Shown here: positions 1 through 5,902 of the stretch, piece after piece | Layout of the letters: every line of letters starts with the position of its first letter | Numbering within the stretch: position 1 is the stretch's first letter | NCBI GenBank assembly: GCA_030263555.1 | Contig: SZPE01000153.1 | Location: forward strand, 1-6,356 | DNA: 6,356 nucleotides | Origin: CFX2 sp014338005 | GTDB lineage: Bacteria; Chloroflexota; Anaerolineae; Aggregatilineales; Phototrophicaceae | Direction: 5' to 3' | The notes under the pieces: generated by a model | What the model saw: only the letters and a program-made list of their open reading frames with translations | Told to the model about the DNA's origin: nothing | Databases searched by the model: none | Position numbers and translations under genes: made by a program

Positions 1-1356
1 GCGGGTATTCATCAGCGTTTTGAAAACCGGGTTATCGGCCAGGGGGATTTGCACGCCAATCGTGCCGTGTGATGGATATTCGCTGACGACCTGCGAAGCC
101 GTCTCGGCGGCGGTCAGCAGGGCGATGCCGCAGTGGTCGGCGCCGGTGGCGGCCACGATAACCTGGCTGCTCTGGTCGAGCAGCGTCTTTTCGTCGCGGA
201 TGGTGCTGATGGTGATCGCCAGATCGTTGATGATTTGCAGCACCCGCACCTGTTTACTCAGGTCAAGCGCCGCACGGCGCGACTCGCGCAGCAGCCGGTG
301 GGTTTGCAGCACGATGCCGATGGGGTCGGCCAGCGCCTCGTACAGGCGGCGCTCCTGCGGGCTGAAGACACGCGGCTCGGCAAAACCGATGCTGACGCTC
401 TCGCGGATCAAGCCGCCCTCACGGAGGGCGATGGCGGCATAACTGTTGACCCCATACTGGCGCGAAAAATACGCCAGCGCGTCGGCAGCCGGCGAGGTGT
501 CAAAATCCTCGATCAATAACACCTTGTACGGCGTAGTGTTCCAGGAGGCGTTCAACCGCGCCAGCTCTTCCGGCTCGATGAGTTCCCCAATCGAAAGTTC
601 GATCATCTGATCGTCGTGAGGCAGGCTGATGGCATCGGTCATCAGCTCGGTAATCTGGCCGTCGGCATTGTAACTGACAATCAAGTGATTGATAGAGATC
701 GCATCCGGGGCGAGATGCCGGCGCAGCGCCCGCAGCACGTCCAGCGTATCCTGCGCGCTGAGGATGTCGCGGTTGATTTCGTACAACTGGCGGGTTTCGT
801 CCAGGGCAGCCTGCATCTGGCCGAGCAAAAAACGCGACCGGACGGCCATGCCGATCAGGTCGCAGATGGTGACGTAGGCGTCAATCTCCTCGGTGCCGAA
901 GGTATACGGCTGGGCGCTCACCACATCCAGCGTACCCAGCACTTCCTCGCCGCCGCGCAGCGCGAACGACGCCATCCAGCCGGTTTGCAGCGCATCCAGT
1001 TCGCGCCGGGTGGTTTCCCCGGCGTTCGTCATATCCCACACCACCGGCAGGCCGCGCCGCAGGGCTTCGAGCTGCTGCGCGTCGGGCAGAAAATCGGCGC
1101 GTGGGGCGGCATCGGGGCTGATGACCGTATCGCTCGTCACCAGCGCCGCAGCCGTGCGCTGGCGCGGCGGGTCGGCGTCGTACAGCGAAAGTGCCACCGC
1201 GCCCATCTTCTGCGCCACCGTATACATCACGCCCAGCGCCATATCGGAATAATCGCGCGCGGCGGTAATCATTCGGCTCGCCAGCACCAGATCGCCGGCG
1301 AAATCGCGGGCAGTTGGGGTATTGTCGGGCGAGCCGCTTACCGGGGGTTTGCTCAT
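1..1356 (-). CDS. Multi-GAF-domain signalling protein, N-terminal 452 residues (C-terminus beyond the window)
   Basis: This is one open frame of 452 codons with no stop before the left edge, so the gene is 5'-complete and 3'-truncated. The chosen start is ATG at 1356 (MSKPPVSGSPDN). GTG at 1374 and TTG at 1368 are also in frame below a TGA at 1375-1377, and no strong Shine-Dalgarno decides between them. There is no signal peptide or membrane segment, so it should be cytosolic. Three successive GAF-like units are visible. The first is at about residues 26-177 (ALSLYDAD, LRGGEEVLGTLDVVSAQPYTF, then EEIDAYVTICDLIG). The second is at about 195-355 (AIALREGGLIRESVSIGF, VFSPQERRLYEALADPIGIVLQ). A third starts at about 372 (VLQIINDLAITIST, then IVAATGADHCGIALL). 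Helical linkers at about 178-195 and 350-375 join them. GAF domains bind small ligands or relay signals. In this architecture the missing C-terminus is often a histidine kinase or another output domain, which is inference. Two receiver genes lie directly upstream on the same strand. Confidence 0.85.
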   Translation of the reverse strand, partial: MSKPPVSGSPDNTPTARDFAGDLVLASRMITAARDYSDMALGVMYTVAQKMGAVALSLYDADPPRQRTAAALVTSDTVISPDAAPRADFLPDAQQLEALRRGLPVVWDMTNAGETTRRELDALQTGWMASFALRGGEEVLGTLDVVSAQPYTFGTEEIDAYVTICDLIGMAVRSRFLLGQMQAALDETRQLYEINRDILSAQDTLDVLRALRRHLAPDAISINHLIVSYNADGQITELMTDAISLPHDDQMIELSIGELIEPEELARLNASWNTTPYKVLLIEDFDTSPAADALAYFSRQYGVNSYAAIALREGGLIRESVSIGFAEPRVFSPQERRLYEALADPIGIVLQTHRLLRESRRAALDLSKQVRVLQIINDLAITISTIRDEKTLLDQSSQVIVAATGADHCGIALLTAAETASQVVSEYPSHGTIGVQIPLADNPVFKTLMNTR

Positions 1357-1419
1357 CGCGTCACTCAAATACACTCATACAGTTACGGACGATAGTCGGC
1401 TCAATGCGGGTTGGATGGA

Positions 1420-1447
1420 AAGGACAGGCGGTTGAGGCCACCTGTCC
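1420..1447 (-). terminator. Possible rho-independent terminator or attenuator after the second receiver gene
   Basis: On the minus strand, 13 bases past the TAA of the receiver gene, a perfect 7-bp arm (1447-1441, GGACAGG) pairs with 1428-1422 (CCTGTCC). Two more G:C pairs lie inside after a single mismatch. A short TTT run follows at 1421-1419. The T-tract is too short for a textbook terminator, so partial read-through into the GAF gene is plausible. It separates the two-receiver unit from the GAF gene, which lies 103 bp downstream. Confidence 0.45.
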
Positions 1448-1459
1448 GGGTGTCCTGGT

Positions 1460-1900
1460 TTATTTCCACTCCCACACTTCTTCGCCGGCCAGCAGGCGTC
1501 GAATCTGGTTGGGGAAACGGTCGGCGTCCAGGGGTTTGCCCAGAAAGCCGTTAAAGCCGGCTTTTTTGGCCCGCCGCATCTGGTCTTCGCTGGCTTCGGC
1601 GGTGACGGCGCACACGATGGTATCGCGCAGGCGCGGGTGCGCGCGCACCTTTTGAAGAGCCTGGTAGCCGTCTTCATACGGCAGCCGGATGTCCATCAGG
1701 ATTAAATCCACGCGCGGCAGCGTATCGGCAAACTGCACCACCTGCCAGCCCGACGTTTTCCATTCGCATCGCTGCACGCCCATGAAGGCCAGCATCCGGG
1801 CGATCAGCACAAAATTCGGCACGTTGTCTTCGACCACCAGAACGTGCGCTTCCCCCGGCTCTATCGGTACATGGGTTGTCTGGCCCTGTGCCTCACTCAT
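1460..1900 (-). CDS. Single-domain response regulator (CheY-like receiver)
   Basis: This 146-residue protein is one receiver (REC) domain with a short N-terminal tail and no output domain. The acidic pair is E24-D25 (VLVVEDN), the phospho-acceptor is D70 (DLILMD) followed by IRLPYEDGY, the switch threonine is T100 (CAVTAE) and the conserved lysine is K122 (GFLGKPLD). All residues needed for Mg2+ binding and phosphotransfer are present, so it should be phosphorylated by a histidine kinase and act through protein contacts. Its ATG overlaps the TGA of the upstream receiver (ATGA at 1897-1900), which suggests translational coupling and a matched pair. Compared with its partner it has an unusual stretch at residues 43-55 (QRCEWKTSGWQVV) in place of the common 'EAxxGxEAL' segment, and it ends in EVWEWK. 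The partner kinase is not in view; the GAF protein downstream is the nearest candidate. Confidence 0.93.
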   Translation of the reverse strand: MSEAQGQTTHVPIEPGEAHVLVVEDNVPNFVLIARMLAFMGVQRCEWKTSGWQVVQFADTLPRVDLILMDIRLPYEDGYQALQKVRAHPRLRDTIVCAVTAEASEDQMRRAKKAGFNGFLGKPLDADRFPNQIRRLLAGEEVWEWK

Positions 1901-2277
1901 TGACGACGGCTCCTCAGATAATACAGAATTTCTTCCGGCAACTTATCCACGTCAATCGGTTTCGGGATATAGCCATCACAGCCCGCCTGGAGCGTGCGCT
2001 CTTTATCACCCTGCATTGCGTTGGCCGTCAGCGCCACGATGATGGTATGGCGGAGTTCCGGCATCGCGCGGATGCGCCCGGTTGCGGTCAGCCCGTCCAT
2101 GTCCGGCATACTCACATCCATCAGGATCAAATCCGGCGGGTTGCGCCGCGCCATCTCGATGCCCTCAAGCGCCGTTTCGGCTTCTTCCAGTTCAAACGCA
2201 TGATCCGACGCCAGTAAAATACGGCGGACAAGCAGTCGGTTTTCGCGGTTGTCTTCGATATACAAAATGCGTGGCAT
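1897..2277 (-). CDS. Single-domain response regulator (CheY-like receiver), first gene of the pair
   Basis: A stand-alone receiver domain with all phosphotransfer residues. Counting from the chosen start MPRILYIEDN they are E8-D9, phospho-acceptor D54 (DLILMDVSMPDMDG), T84 (VALTANAM) and K106 (GYIPKPID). The product is 126 residues, a normal CheY length. In-frame ATGs also exist at 2283 and 2313. I chose 2277 because MPRILYIEDN matches the usual family N-terminus and because GGAG on the minus strand at 2291-2288 lies 10 bases upstream. The 2283 start would have only 4 bases of spacing, and 2313 would add 12 unconserved residues (MPRVVRAGRWMD). The C-terminus ends RSRRQ and its TGA overlaps the next receiver's ATG. 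The protein probably works as a phospho-relay intermediate or allosteric adaptor, since there is no DNA-binding or enzymatic domain. It is the first gene downstream of the predicted minus-strand promoter. Confidence 0.92.
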   Translation of the reverse strand: MPRILYIEDNRENRLLVRRILLASDHAFELEEAETALEGIEMARRNPPDLILMDVSMPDMDGLTATGRIRAMPELRHTIIVALTANAMQGDKERTLQAGCDGYIPKPIDVDKLPEEILYYLRSRRQ

Positions 2278-2337
2278 ATCCATCCATCTCCCTGCACGCA
2301 CGACTCTGGGCATGACCCGTTTTGGAATGCCACCTTA

Positions 2338-2367
2338 ATTATATCCATAAACACAAGTCTTCGTTAA
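2338..2367 (-). promoter_or_regulatory. Predicted sigma-70-type promoter of the receiver operon
   Basis: On the minus strand a perfect TATAAT (-10) lies at 2343-2338. It is preceded, 18 bp upstream, by TTAACG at 2367-2362, which matches four of the six bases of TTGACA. Transcription would start near 2331, giving a leader of roughly 50 nt to the start codon at 2277. The inverted repeat at 2356-2375 overlaps the -35 box. This is inferred from the consensus only. Confidence 0.5.
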
Positions 2368-2375
2368 TGAAGATT
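2356..2375. repeat. Inverted repeat overlapping the -35 box (possible operator)
   Basis: AGTCTTC (2356-2362) and GAAGATT (2369-2375) form a 7-position dyad with one G/T mismatch at DNA level around a 6-base centre GTTAAT. Its position over the -35 element of the predicted promoter is where a repressor would bind. No regulator gene for it is visible, and a dyad of this size can occur by chance in AT-rich DNA. Confidence 0.3.
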
Positions 2376-2578
2376 ATGGGGCAGAGCCGGGATTCATGCC
2401 ACTATTGTCCAGATAAAACAAGAAGATTCTAACCAAAAATTCGTAAAGTTCTTACCCGCACCCACACCTCCTTTCACCAATATGTGCGATGATATATAGC
2501 CCCGATATAACGAAGCATACAACAAATCGGCGGCATAGGCCAGGTTACAGCTTCGTGATAATCCTCTAAATTCGGTTT

Positions 2579-2601
2579 GGCGCGGCCAGGAAGCGCCTTT
2601 T
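2579..2601 (+). terminator. Weak hairpin with T-run upstream of the cyclophilin gene
   Basis: GGCGC (2579-2583) pairs with GCGCC (2593-2597) across a 9-base loop, followed directly by TTTT at 2598-2601. It is small for an intrinsic terminator. If transcription starts upstream of it, it could attenuate the cyclophilin transcript, whose start codon is 52 bases further on. Confidence 0.25.
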
Positions 2602-2653
2602 CTGCTAAACTGGATAGTTCCGATTTCAGGTTCACCATTGGAAAGGATAAAGC

Positions 2654-3151
2654 ATGTCTCGCCAGACTTACAGCAGCCCCCCGGCTATGACGATTGACCC
2701 CAACAAAAGCTACACCGCGCACTTTAAAACCAGCCGGGGCGAGTTCGACATCAAGCTGCACGCCAAAGAAGCGCCTGTCACCGTCAACAACTTCGTTTTC
2801 CTGGCGCGCGCCGGGTTTTACGATGGTTTGAATTTTCATCGCGTCATCAAAACCCCGCCGTTTATGATCCAGGGCGGCTGCCCGGAAGGCAGCGGGCGCG
2901 GCGGCCCCGGCTACAAATGGAATGACGAGCCTTCCGCTTTACAGCTGAAACACGACGGCCCCGGCGTCCTGAGCATGGCGAACGCCGGCCCGAATACCAA
3001 CGGCTCGCAGTTTTTCATCACGCATGTGGAAACCCCCTGGCTGGACGGCAAACACGCCGTTTTCGGCAAAGTGGTCGGCGACGGCATGAAGGTGGTCAAT
3101 GCCGTTGAACAGGGCGACCGGATCGAGTCCGTTACCATCGTTGAGGCGTGA
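2654..3151 (+). CDS. ppiB: Cyclophilin-type peptidyl-prolyl cis-trans isomerase
   Basis: This 165-residue single-domain cyclophilin catalyses cis-trans isomerisation of Xaa-Pro bonds during protein folding. There is no signal peptide, so it should act in the cytoplasm. The active site is complete: R63 (FHRVI), F70-M71 and Q73 (FMIQGG), MANAGPNTNGSQFFIT at 108-123 with F121, W129 (PWLDGKH) and H134. GSGRGGPGYKWNDE (79-92) is the usual loop. Compared with the common bacterial 'HRVIKDFMIQGG', this protein has HRVIKTPPFMIQGG, two residues longer at the edge of the catalytic pocket. The start is set by AAAGGA at 2642-2647, six bases before the ATG. M12 is a possible internal start, and the first 12 residues lie before the conserved fold. 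It stands alone on the plus strand, with a strong hairpin after its stop. The ppiB symbol reflects the cytosolic single-domain type and is not proven orthology. Confidence 0.96.
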   Translation: MSRQTYSSPPAMTIDPNKSYTAHFKTSRGEFDIKLHAKEAPVTVNNFVFLARAGFYDGLNFHRVIKTPPFMIQGGCPEGSGRGGPGYKWNDEPSALQLKHDGPGVLSMANAGPNTNGSQFFITHVETPWLDGKHAVFGKVVGDGMKVVNAVEQGDRIESVTIVEA

Positions 3152-3162
3152 GTCGGTCGGCG

Positions 3163-3183
3163 GGGCGGGTTTGAAACCCGCCC
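3163..3183 (+). terminator. GC-rich hairpin after the cyclophilin stop codon
   Basis: Seven G/C pairs (3163-3169 GGGCGGG with 3177-3183 CCCGCCC) enclose a TTTGAAA loop, 11 bases past the stop. No T-tract follows (GCAGACTTCTT), so this is either an imperfect intrinsic terminator or a transcript-end stabiliser. A second, smaller stem (CCGGTC/GGCCGG with one wobble, 3207-3221) lies before the next gene. Confidence 0.4.
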
Positions 3184-3242
3184 GCAGACTTCTTAGGCAT
3201 CAGCCGCCGGTCATTGGCCGGTGATAATCGAGGGAAGGGGTT

Positions 3243-4607
3243 ATGTCCAATCGTTCCGCTATTGTAATCGGCGGCAGCCTGGTCGGCCTGATGGCCGCCC
3301 GCGTCCTGACCGACTATTTTGAGCAGGTCACGATCATCGAACGCGACCGTTTCCCCGCCGGGCCACAGCCGCGCGCCGGCGTGCCGCAGGCGCGCCATCT
3401 GCATGTGCTGCTGGCGCGCGGCAGCCACATCATACAGCGCCTGTTCCCCGGCATAGACGCCAAACTGGACGCCGCCGGCGCGCCCCGCGTCGAACTCGGT
3501 TACGACACCGCCGTCTACACGCGGGGCGGCTGGTCGCCGCGTTTCCACAGCGGCATCTTCACCCGTTCGGTCAGCCGGGCGCTGCTGGAACATGCCGTCC
3601 GCGCCCGCCTGCTGGCCGATGGGCGCGTCCGCATCCTGGAAGGCTGGCAGGCGGACGCCCTGATCGCCGGCCCGGACGGCGCGCACGTGACCGGCGTCAC
3701 GATGCAGGCGCGCGGCGGCAGCGCCGAAAGACAAACGCTCGACGCCGCGCTGGTGGTGGATGCCAGCGGGCGCGCGTCCCGCGCCCCGGAATGGCTGCAA
3801 ACGCTTGGTTACGACGCGCCGCAGGAAACTGTCATCAATGCCTTCCTGGGATATGCGTCTCGCTGGTACGAAAAACCCGCCGGTTTTGATGTTTTCTGGA
3901 AAGACCTGCTGATCGCCAGCCTGCCGCCGTATAACGCGCGCGGCGGCGGGCTGTGGGAAGTGGAGGATGGGCGCTGGGTGGTGACGCTGGCGGGCGCGAA
4001 CCGCGATTACCCGCCCACCGACGAGGCCGGTTTTATGGACTTCGCCCGCAGCCTGCCCGTCCCGGAACTGTACGACGCCATCCGGCAGGCCAGGCCGCTG
4101 GGTGAAATTTACGGCTACCAGCGCACCGAAAACCGCCGGCGGCACTACGAGCGCCTGTCCCGCTGGCCGGAGGGGTTCGCCGTCCTGGGCGATGCCGCCT
4201 GCGGCTTTAACCCCATCTACGGCCAGGGCATGACGGTCGGTGCGATGCAGGTGGAGATGCTGGAAAGCTGCCTGCGCGAAGGCGGCCTGCCGGGCGTGGG
4301 GCGGCGCTTCCAGAAAAAGATGCCGGCAGTGGTGCGCGCCGCCTGGTTGATGGCAACAGGCGAGGATTTCCGCTACCCGGCTACCGAGGGCGGGCGGCCA
4401 GACCTGCCTTCCCGGCTGGTGCAGCGTTATGTAGACCGCTTCCAGGTGCTGCTGGCGGGAGATGCCGGGATGGCGCGTGCCTTCCTGGAAGTGACCAACC
4501 TGCTCCAGCCGCCGGAGGCGCTGTTCCGCCCGGCTTTTGCCTGGCGCGTGCTGCGCGGGGGATCGCTGGATAAACAGCGGGCCGCCGCCCACCGGGCAGA
4601 AGGGTGA
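3243..4607 (+). CDS. FAD-dependent oxidoreductase / monooxygenase-like protein (PHBH-type fold)
   Basis: This 454-residue flavoprotein belongs to the FAD-dependent hydroxylase/halogenase-like superfamily. The N-terminal Rossmann motif is a variant, AIVIGGSLVGLMAARVL (6-22), followed by the acidic strand end TIIERDRFP (30-38) that would bind the FAD ribose. PQARHLHVLLARG (48-60) is characteristic of this subfamily. VVDASGRASRAPEWL (171-185) matches the 'DG/ASGR.S' segment. GFAVLGDAACGFNPIYGQG (311-329) is the second FAD-binding motif with the invariant Asp (D317). The C-terminal 100 residues are helical. Substrate and product cannot be read from the sequence; related proteins are annotated as monooxygenases, geranylgeranyl-reductase-like or tryptophan-halogenase-like enzymes. 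No lysine-containing halogenase motif (GWxWxIP) was seen, which argues against a halogenase. There is no signal peptide or obvious membrane segment. GAGGGAAGGGG ends three bases before the ATG and gives a strong ribosome site. No pathway neighbour is visible. Confidence 0.9.
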   Translation: MSNRSAIVIGGSLVGLMAARVLTDYFEQVTIIERDRFPAGPQPRAGVPQARHLHVLLARGSHIIQRLFPGIDAKLDAAGAPRVELGYDTAVYTRGGWSPRFHSGIFTRSVSRALLEHAVRARLLADGRVRILEGWQADALIAGPDGAHVTGVTMQARGGSAERQTLDAALVVDASGRASRAPEWLQTLGYDAPQETVINAFLGYASRWYEKPAGFDVFWKDLLIASLPPYNARGGGLWEVEDGRWVVTLAGANRDYPPTDEAGFMDFARSLPVPELYDAIRQARPLGEIYGYQRTENRRRHYERLSRWPEGFAVLGDAACGFNPIYGQGMTVGAMQVEMLESCLREGGLPGVGRRFQKKMPAVVRAAWLMATGEDFRYPATEGGRPDLPSRLVQRYVDRFQVLLAGDAGMARAFLEVTNLLQPPEALFRPAFAWRVLRGGSLDKQRAAAHRAEG

Positions 4608-4753
4608 AGGGGGGCGATAAACAGCCCTGGGTTTATGTATCTAAAGGTTGAATACGGCGAAAAATCGGGCGGCTGCGCCGGCCCGCGCCCCTACTCGAAA
4701 CTTTAAACTCATAATGGCGCACCGCCGTGCGCCCCTACTTGGAACTTTAACCT
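4608..4753. other. Intergenic region with tandem palindromic repeats
   Basis: 146 bp between the oxidoreductase and the isomerase. The right 88 bp are two diverged copies of one 44-bp unit (listed separately). The left 58 bp (4608-4665) show no convincing promoter or hairpin. Confidence 0.6.
4666..4753 (+). repeat. Two tandem copies of a 44-bp palindromic (REP-like) repeat
   Basis: Each unit is a GC-rich hairpin followed by GCGCCCCTACT and an AT-rich tail. The shared block GCGCCCCTACT starts at 4685 and again at 4729, exactly 44 bp apart. It is followed by CGAAACTTTAAACTCATAATGG in the first copy and TGGAACTTTAACCTATGG in the second. The hairpin of copy 2 is perfect: GGCGCAC (4716-4722), loop CGCC, GTGCGCC (4727-4733). 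The hairpin of copy 1 is imperfect: CGGGC (4666-4670) with GCCCG (4681-4685) and inner GGC/GCC with one bulged G. The tail of copy 2 runs into the ATG of the isomerase at 4754. The palindrome-plus-tail form is like dispersed REP-type repeats of bacterial genomes; its copy number elsewhere cannot be seen here. Confidence 0.7.
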
Positions 4754-5884
4754 ATGGAACTATCTGCTCTCGATACCCCGCCCGCGCTGCTGGCCGACCG
4801 TTTTAAAACGCTGCGCTACGATGAAGACGCGCGCGCCGTGATCGTCCTCGACCGGCGCAAGTACCCGTTCCAGACCGAATATGTCACCCTGCGGACGGTC
4901 GAGGAGGTGGCCGAAGCGATCACAAACATGACCGTACAGGGCGGGCCGCCGCTGGCCTATGTGGCCGGTCTGGGGCTGGCGATGGCCGCCCGCGACCAGG
5001 ACGCCCCGGCTGCTCGGCAGCGGGAACATCTGCAAACGGCGGCGGCGCGCCTGCTCGCCACCCGCCCCACCGCCGATGACCTGAAACAGATCGTGCCGCT
5101 GGCGCTGGAGGCCGCCCTGCAAACCCTGGACGCCGGCGGCGACCCCTTCCGCGCCGCGCTGGAGACGGTGAACGCCGAGATCGAACGCGGCAATGCCGTC
5201 AGCCGGCGGTGCGGGCAGTATGCCGCCCGGCTGGTCGAGGATGGCGACCAGATTTTGACCCACTGTTTCGCCGGGGCAGCTTTATGCTGGATGCTGTGGA
5301 CGGCGCAGCGGCAGGGCAAAACCGTAACGCTGGTCGGCTGCGAAACGCGCCCGTACTTCCAGGGCGCGCGGCTGACCGCCGCCAGCGCCCGCGAGATGGA
5401 CATCCCCTTCAAGCTCATCACCGACGGCATGGCCGCCCACCTGATGAGCGCAGGCAGGCTGAACAAGTTCATCTGCGCGGCAGACCGCATCACGATGGAC
5501 GGGCATATCACCAACAAAATCGGCACGCTGGCGCACGCCATCGCCGCCCATCACTTCGGCCTGCCGTTTTACGTGCTGGGTTACGACGGCCCCGACCCCT
5601 CCACCGCCACCGGCGCGGACATCCCCGTGCTGGGTTACGACGGCCCCGACCCCTCCACCGCCACCGGCGCGGACATCCCCATCGAGGAGCGCGACCCGGA
5701 GGAGGTGTTCCACGCGCGCGGCGAAACCGGCACGGTGCGGACGGCGGTACGCGGTATCGGCGGTTATTACCCGGCTTTCGACGTGACGCCGCCGCATCTC
5801 ATCAGCGCCATCTGCACCGACCGGGGCATCTTCGCGCCGCGCGCCATCCGGGGCTATTTCGAAGCGCCCGATTCTGTGGCATGA
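4754..5884 (+). CDS. mtnA: MtnA-like S-methyl-5-thioribose-1-phosphate isomerase family protein with an internal 18-residue duplication
   Basis: This 376-residue member of the aIF-2B/MtnA superfamily would interconvert an aldose-1-phosphate and a ketose-phosphate; for true MtnA this is the methionine-salvage step from methylthioribose-1-P to methylthioribulose-1-P. Family landmarks occur in order: GGPPLAYVAGLGLA (63-76), RPTADDL (104-110), ILTHCFAGAAL (167-177) with the catalytic Cys at C171, CETRPYFQGARLTA (196-209), ITDGMAAHLM (222-231) with the catalytic Asp at D224, ADRITMDGHITNKIGT (243-258), and IPIEERDPEEV (308-318). Two positions depart from classical MtnA. The phosphate-loop 'RGAPAIG' reads QGGPPLA, losing its Arg, and 'HCNAG' reads HCFAG, so the true substrate may differ. 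Residues 275-292 are repeated exactly at 293-310 apart from the flanking residue. Without this insert the length would be 358, near the usual 340-360. The ribosome site is weak (GGA at 4741-4743), and the leader is made of a repeat unit. A broken Uma2 gene starts 18 bp after the stop. Confidence 0.85.
   Translation: MELSALDTPPALLADRFKTLRYDEDARAVIVLDRRKYPFQTEYVTLRTVEEVAEAITNMTVQGGPPLAYVAGLGLAMAARDQDAPAARQREHLQTAAARLLATRPTADDLKQIVPLALEAALQTLDAGGDPFRAALETVNAEIERGNAVSRRCGQYAARLVEDGDQILTHCFAGAALCWMLWTAQRQGKTVTLVGCETRPYFQGARLTAASAREMDIPFKLITDGMAAHLMSAGRLNKFICAADRITMDGHITNKIGTLAHAIAAHHFGLPFYVLGYDGPDPSTATGADIPVLGYDGPDPSTATGADIPIEERDPEEVFHARGETGTVRTAVRGIGGYYPAFDVTPPHLISAICTDRGIFAPRAIRGYFEAPDSVA
5573..5680 (+). 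repeat. Perfect 54-bp tandem duplication inside the isomerase gene
   Basis: Copy 1 is 5573-5626 and copy 2 is 5627-5680. They are identical at all 54 positions, beginning GTGCTGGGTTACGACGG and ending GGCGCGGACATCCCC. One further base (C at 5572 and 5626) also matches, so the exact phase is ambiguous by one. The length is a multiple of three, so the frame is kept and 18 residues (VLGYDGPDP...GADIP) are doubled. A single copy flanked by PFY and IEERDPEEV is what the family normally has, so one copy is the extra one. Confidence 0.97.
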
Positions 5885-5902
5885 TAAGTGTAGAAGGTTA
5901 AG

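Larger units (their letters stand above)
2278..2653. other. Divergent intergenic region between the receiver operon and the cyclophilin gene
   Basis: 376 bp, distinctly more AT-rich than the flanking genes, with no coding frame that resembles a protein. It holds a good minus-strand promoter (2338-2367), an inverted repeat over its -35 box (2356-2375), and a small GC hairpin followed by TTTT on the plus strand (2579-2601). No convincing plus-strand promoter for the cyclophilin was found. TATAAC at 2506-2511 resembles a -10 box but lacks a matching -35. TGCTAAACT at 2603-2611 resembles an extended -10. Confidence 0.6.

Noticed and set aside
616..1395. 259-residue open frame on the plus strand and smaller ones from 20 to 1252
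   Set aside because: They are antisense to the continuous GAF-protein frame, which shows domain-level similarity. The plus-strand translations are His/Arg/Gln-rich with no motif.
2474..2839. 121-residue minus-strand frame before and over the cyclophilin start
   Set aside because: It mostly covers non-coding DNA and the antisense of the cyclophilin, with no motif.
3132..4592. 486-residue open frame on the minus strand, antisense to the oxidoreductase
   Set aside because: It has no recognisable motif and a low-complexity Ala/Gly/Arg/His/Gln composition. It is a shadow of the GC-rich plus-strand gene, whose FAD motifs are clear.
3243..4607. Tryptophan halogenase assignment
   Set aside because: The GWxWxIP signature was not found. 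Only the general FAD-binding motifs are supported.
4608..4753. tRNA or riboswitch in the gap before the isomerase
   Set aside because: No cloverleaf or SAM-type aptamer pattern was found. The structure is explained by the palindromic repeat pair.
5573..5680. CRISPR-like reading of the repeated unit
   Set aside because: There are only two copies, directly adjacent with no spacer, and they lie inside a coding frame.
4760..5797. Minus-strand frames of 167, 194 and 171 residues and a plus-strand frame of 230 residues over the isomerase
   Set aside because: They are shadow frames of the MtnA-like gene. The apparent repeats in them only reflect the 54-bp duplication.
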